Shown: positions 63,698 through 64,000 of the stretch, in pieces
Position numbering within the stretch: the stretch's first letter is position 1
How the letters are laid out: each line of letters begins with the position of its first letter
Source: Nematopogon swammerdamellus
Taxonomy: Eukaryota; Arthropoda; Insecta; Lepidoptera; Adelidae
NCBI GenBank assembly: GCA_946902875.1
Contig: OX336343.1
Span: forward strand, 19,143,596 to 19,207,595
Length of the DNA stretch: 64,000 nt
Direction: 5' to 3'
Translations under genes and position numbers: made by a program
The notes under the pieces: generated by a model
What the model was told of the DNA's origin: nothing
Seen by the model: only the letters and a program-made list of their open reading frames with translations
Databases searched by the model: none

Positions 63698-64000
63698 GCA
63701 AGTTCCCATATGACAGCCTATGTATGTTGACAGCATCAAGAACACTACTCCCTGATTTATCATTTACTTGTGTTTCACTTTCTATCTTGATCAACCACGC
63801 TGATCAACCATGATACAGTCAGACTTATTATTAAAGACTTTTTTTTCAAATTTATTAAAGAAAACACATCCAATATATGTATACCTTCCTACTTATAAAT
63901 TATACCCTCTTCCGACAAATTGCCAAAATTTTGTTGGCTGTGATCCGTTCTTTTAAGGTAATTGCTGTGCACGTTATTGTATCTATTTATATGTAGTTTT
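63698..64000. other. No recognisable feature
   Basis: Nothing supported. Confidence 0.4.

Overview
The window reads as intergenic or intronic DNA of an insect, most likely a moth or butterfly. It is AT-rich and mosaic, and is dominated by short 5'-truncated retroelement tails, SINE-like repeats ending in poly(A), palindromic foldback elements, and Helitron-like ends (A|TC...CTAG|T) of the kind common in Lepidoptera. No intact host protein gene, no rRNA and no complete tRNA gene was recognised. The lineage call is inference from repeat style; no single-copy gene fixes it.

The main coding object is a nearly complete Ty3/gypsy-type LTR retrotransposon on the minus strand (16712-23738). It has two 231-bp LTRs that read as identical and a CTAG target duplication. 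One gag-pol frame carries two zinc knuckles, protease, RT, RNase H and a DD35E integrase. Two points stand out. The frame opens upstream of its first ATG and fits a spliced start: an ATG just inside the 5' LTR, a GTACGT donor and a TTTCAG acceptor, in frame. The integrase C-terminus is cut by a frameshift although the LTRs show no divergence.

Layout. 1-3.4 kb: LINE tails, including a three-level nest. 3.4-13 kb: mostly unannotatable sequence with a long-TIR element and a 285-bp palindrome. 13.6-16.7 kb: SINE-A, K elements, a 58-bp minisatellite and an RTE tail. 16.7-23.7 kb: the LTR element. 24-46 kb: dense SINE, K, Helitron and MITE debris, with three copies of a MITE family that each carry a perfect 8-bp target duplication, and a 304-bp palindrome. 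46.4-47.6 kb: a 408-bp tandem array. 49.7-61.3 kb: Helitron-like elements, a hAT-like element with a nested TIR element, RTE tails and a mariner-like deletion derivative. 61.3-64 kb: mostly unremarkable.

Names used here are working labels. LINE-J: jockey/CR1-like LINE. RTE: RTE-like LINE. SINE-A: hybrid tRNA/5S head. SINE-B: tRNA head. SINE-C: hairpin body with TATG-type tail. K: elements with an ACCGGCCAAGTGCGAGTC end. HEL-D and HEL-E: Helitron-like families. The most unusual biology is how these parts recombine: SINE-A and SINE-B share a central domain under different heads, and one roughly 80-bp 5' module (GTACCGTGTGGGG...ACTAAGGGAT) is fused to several different bodies.
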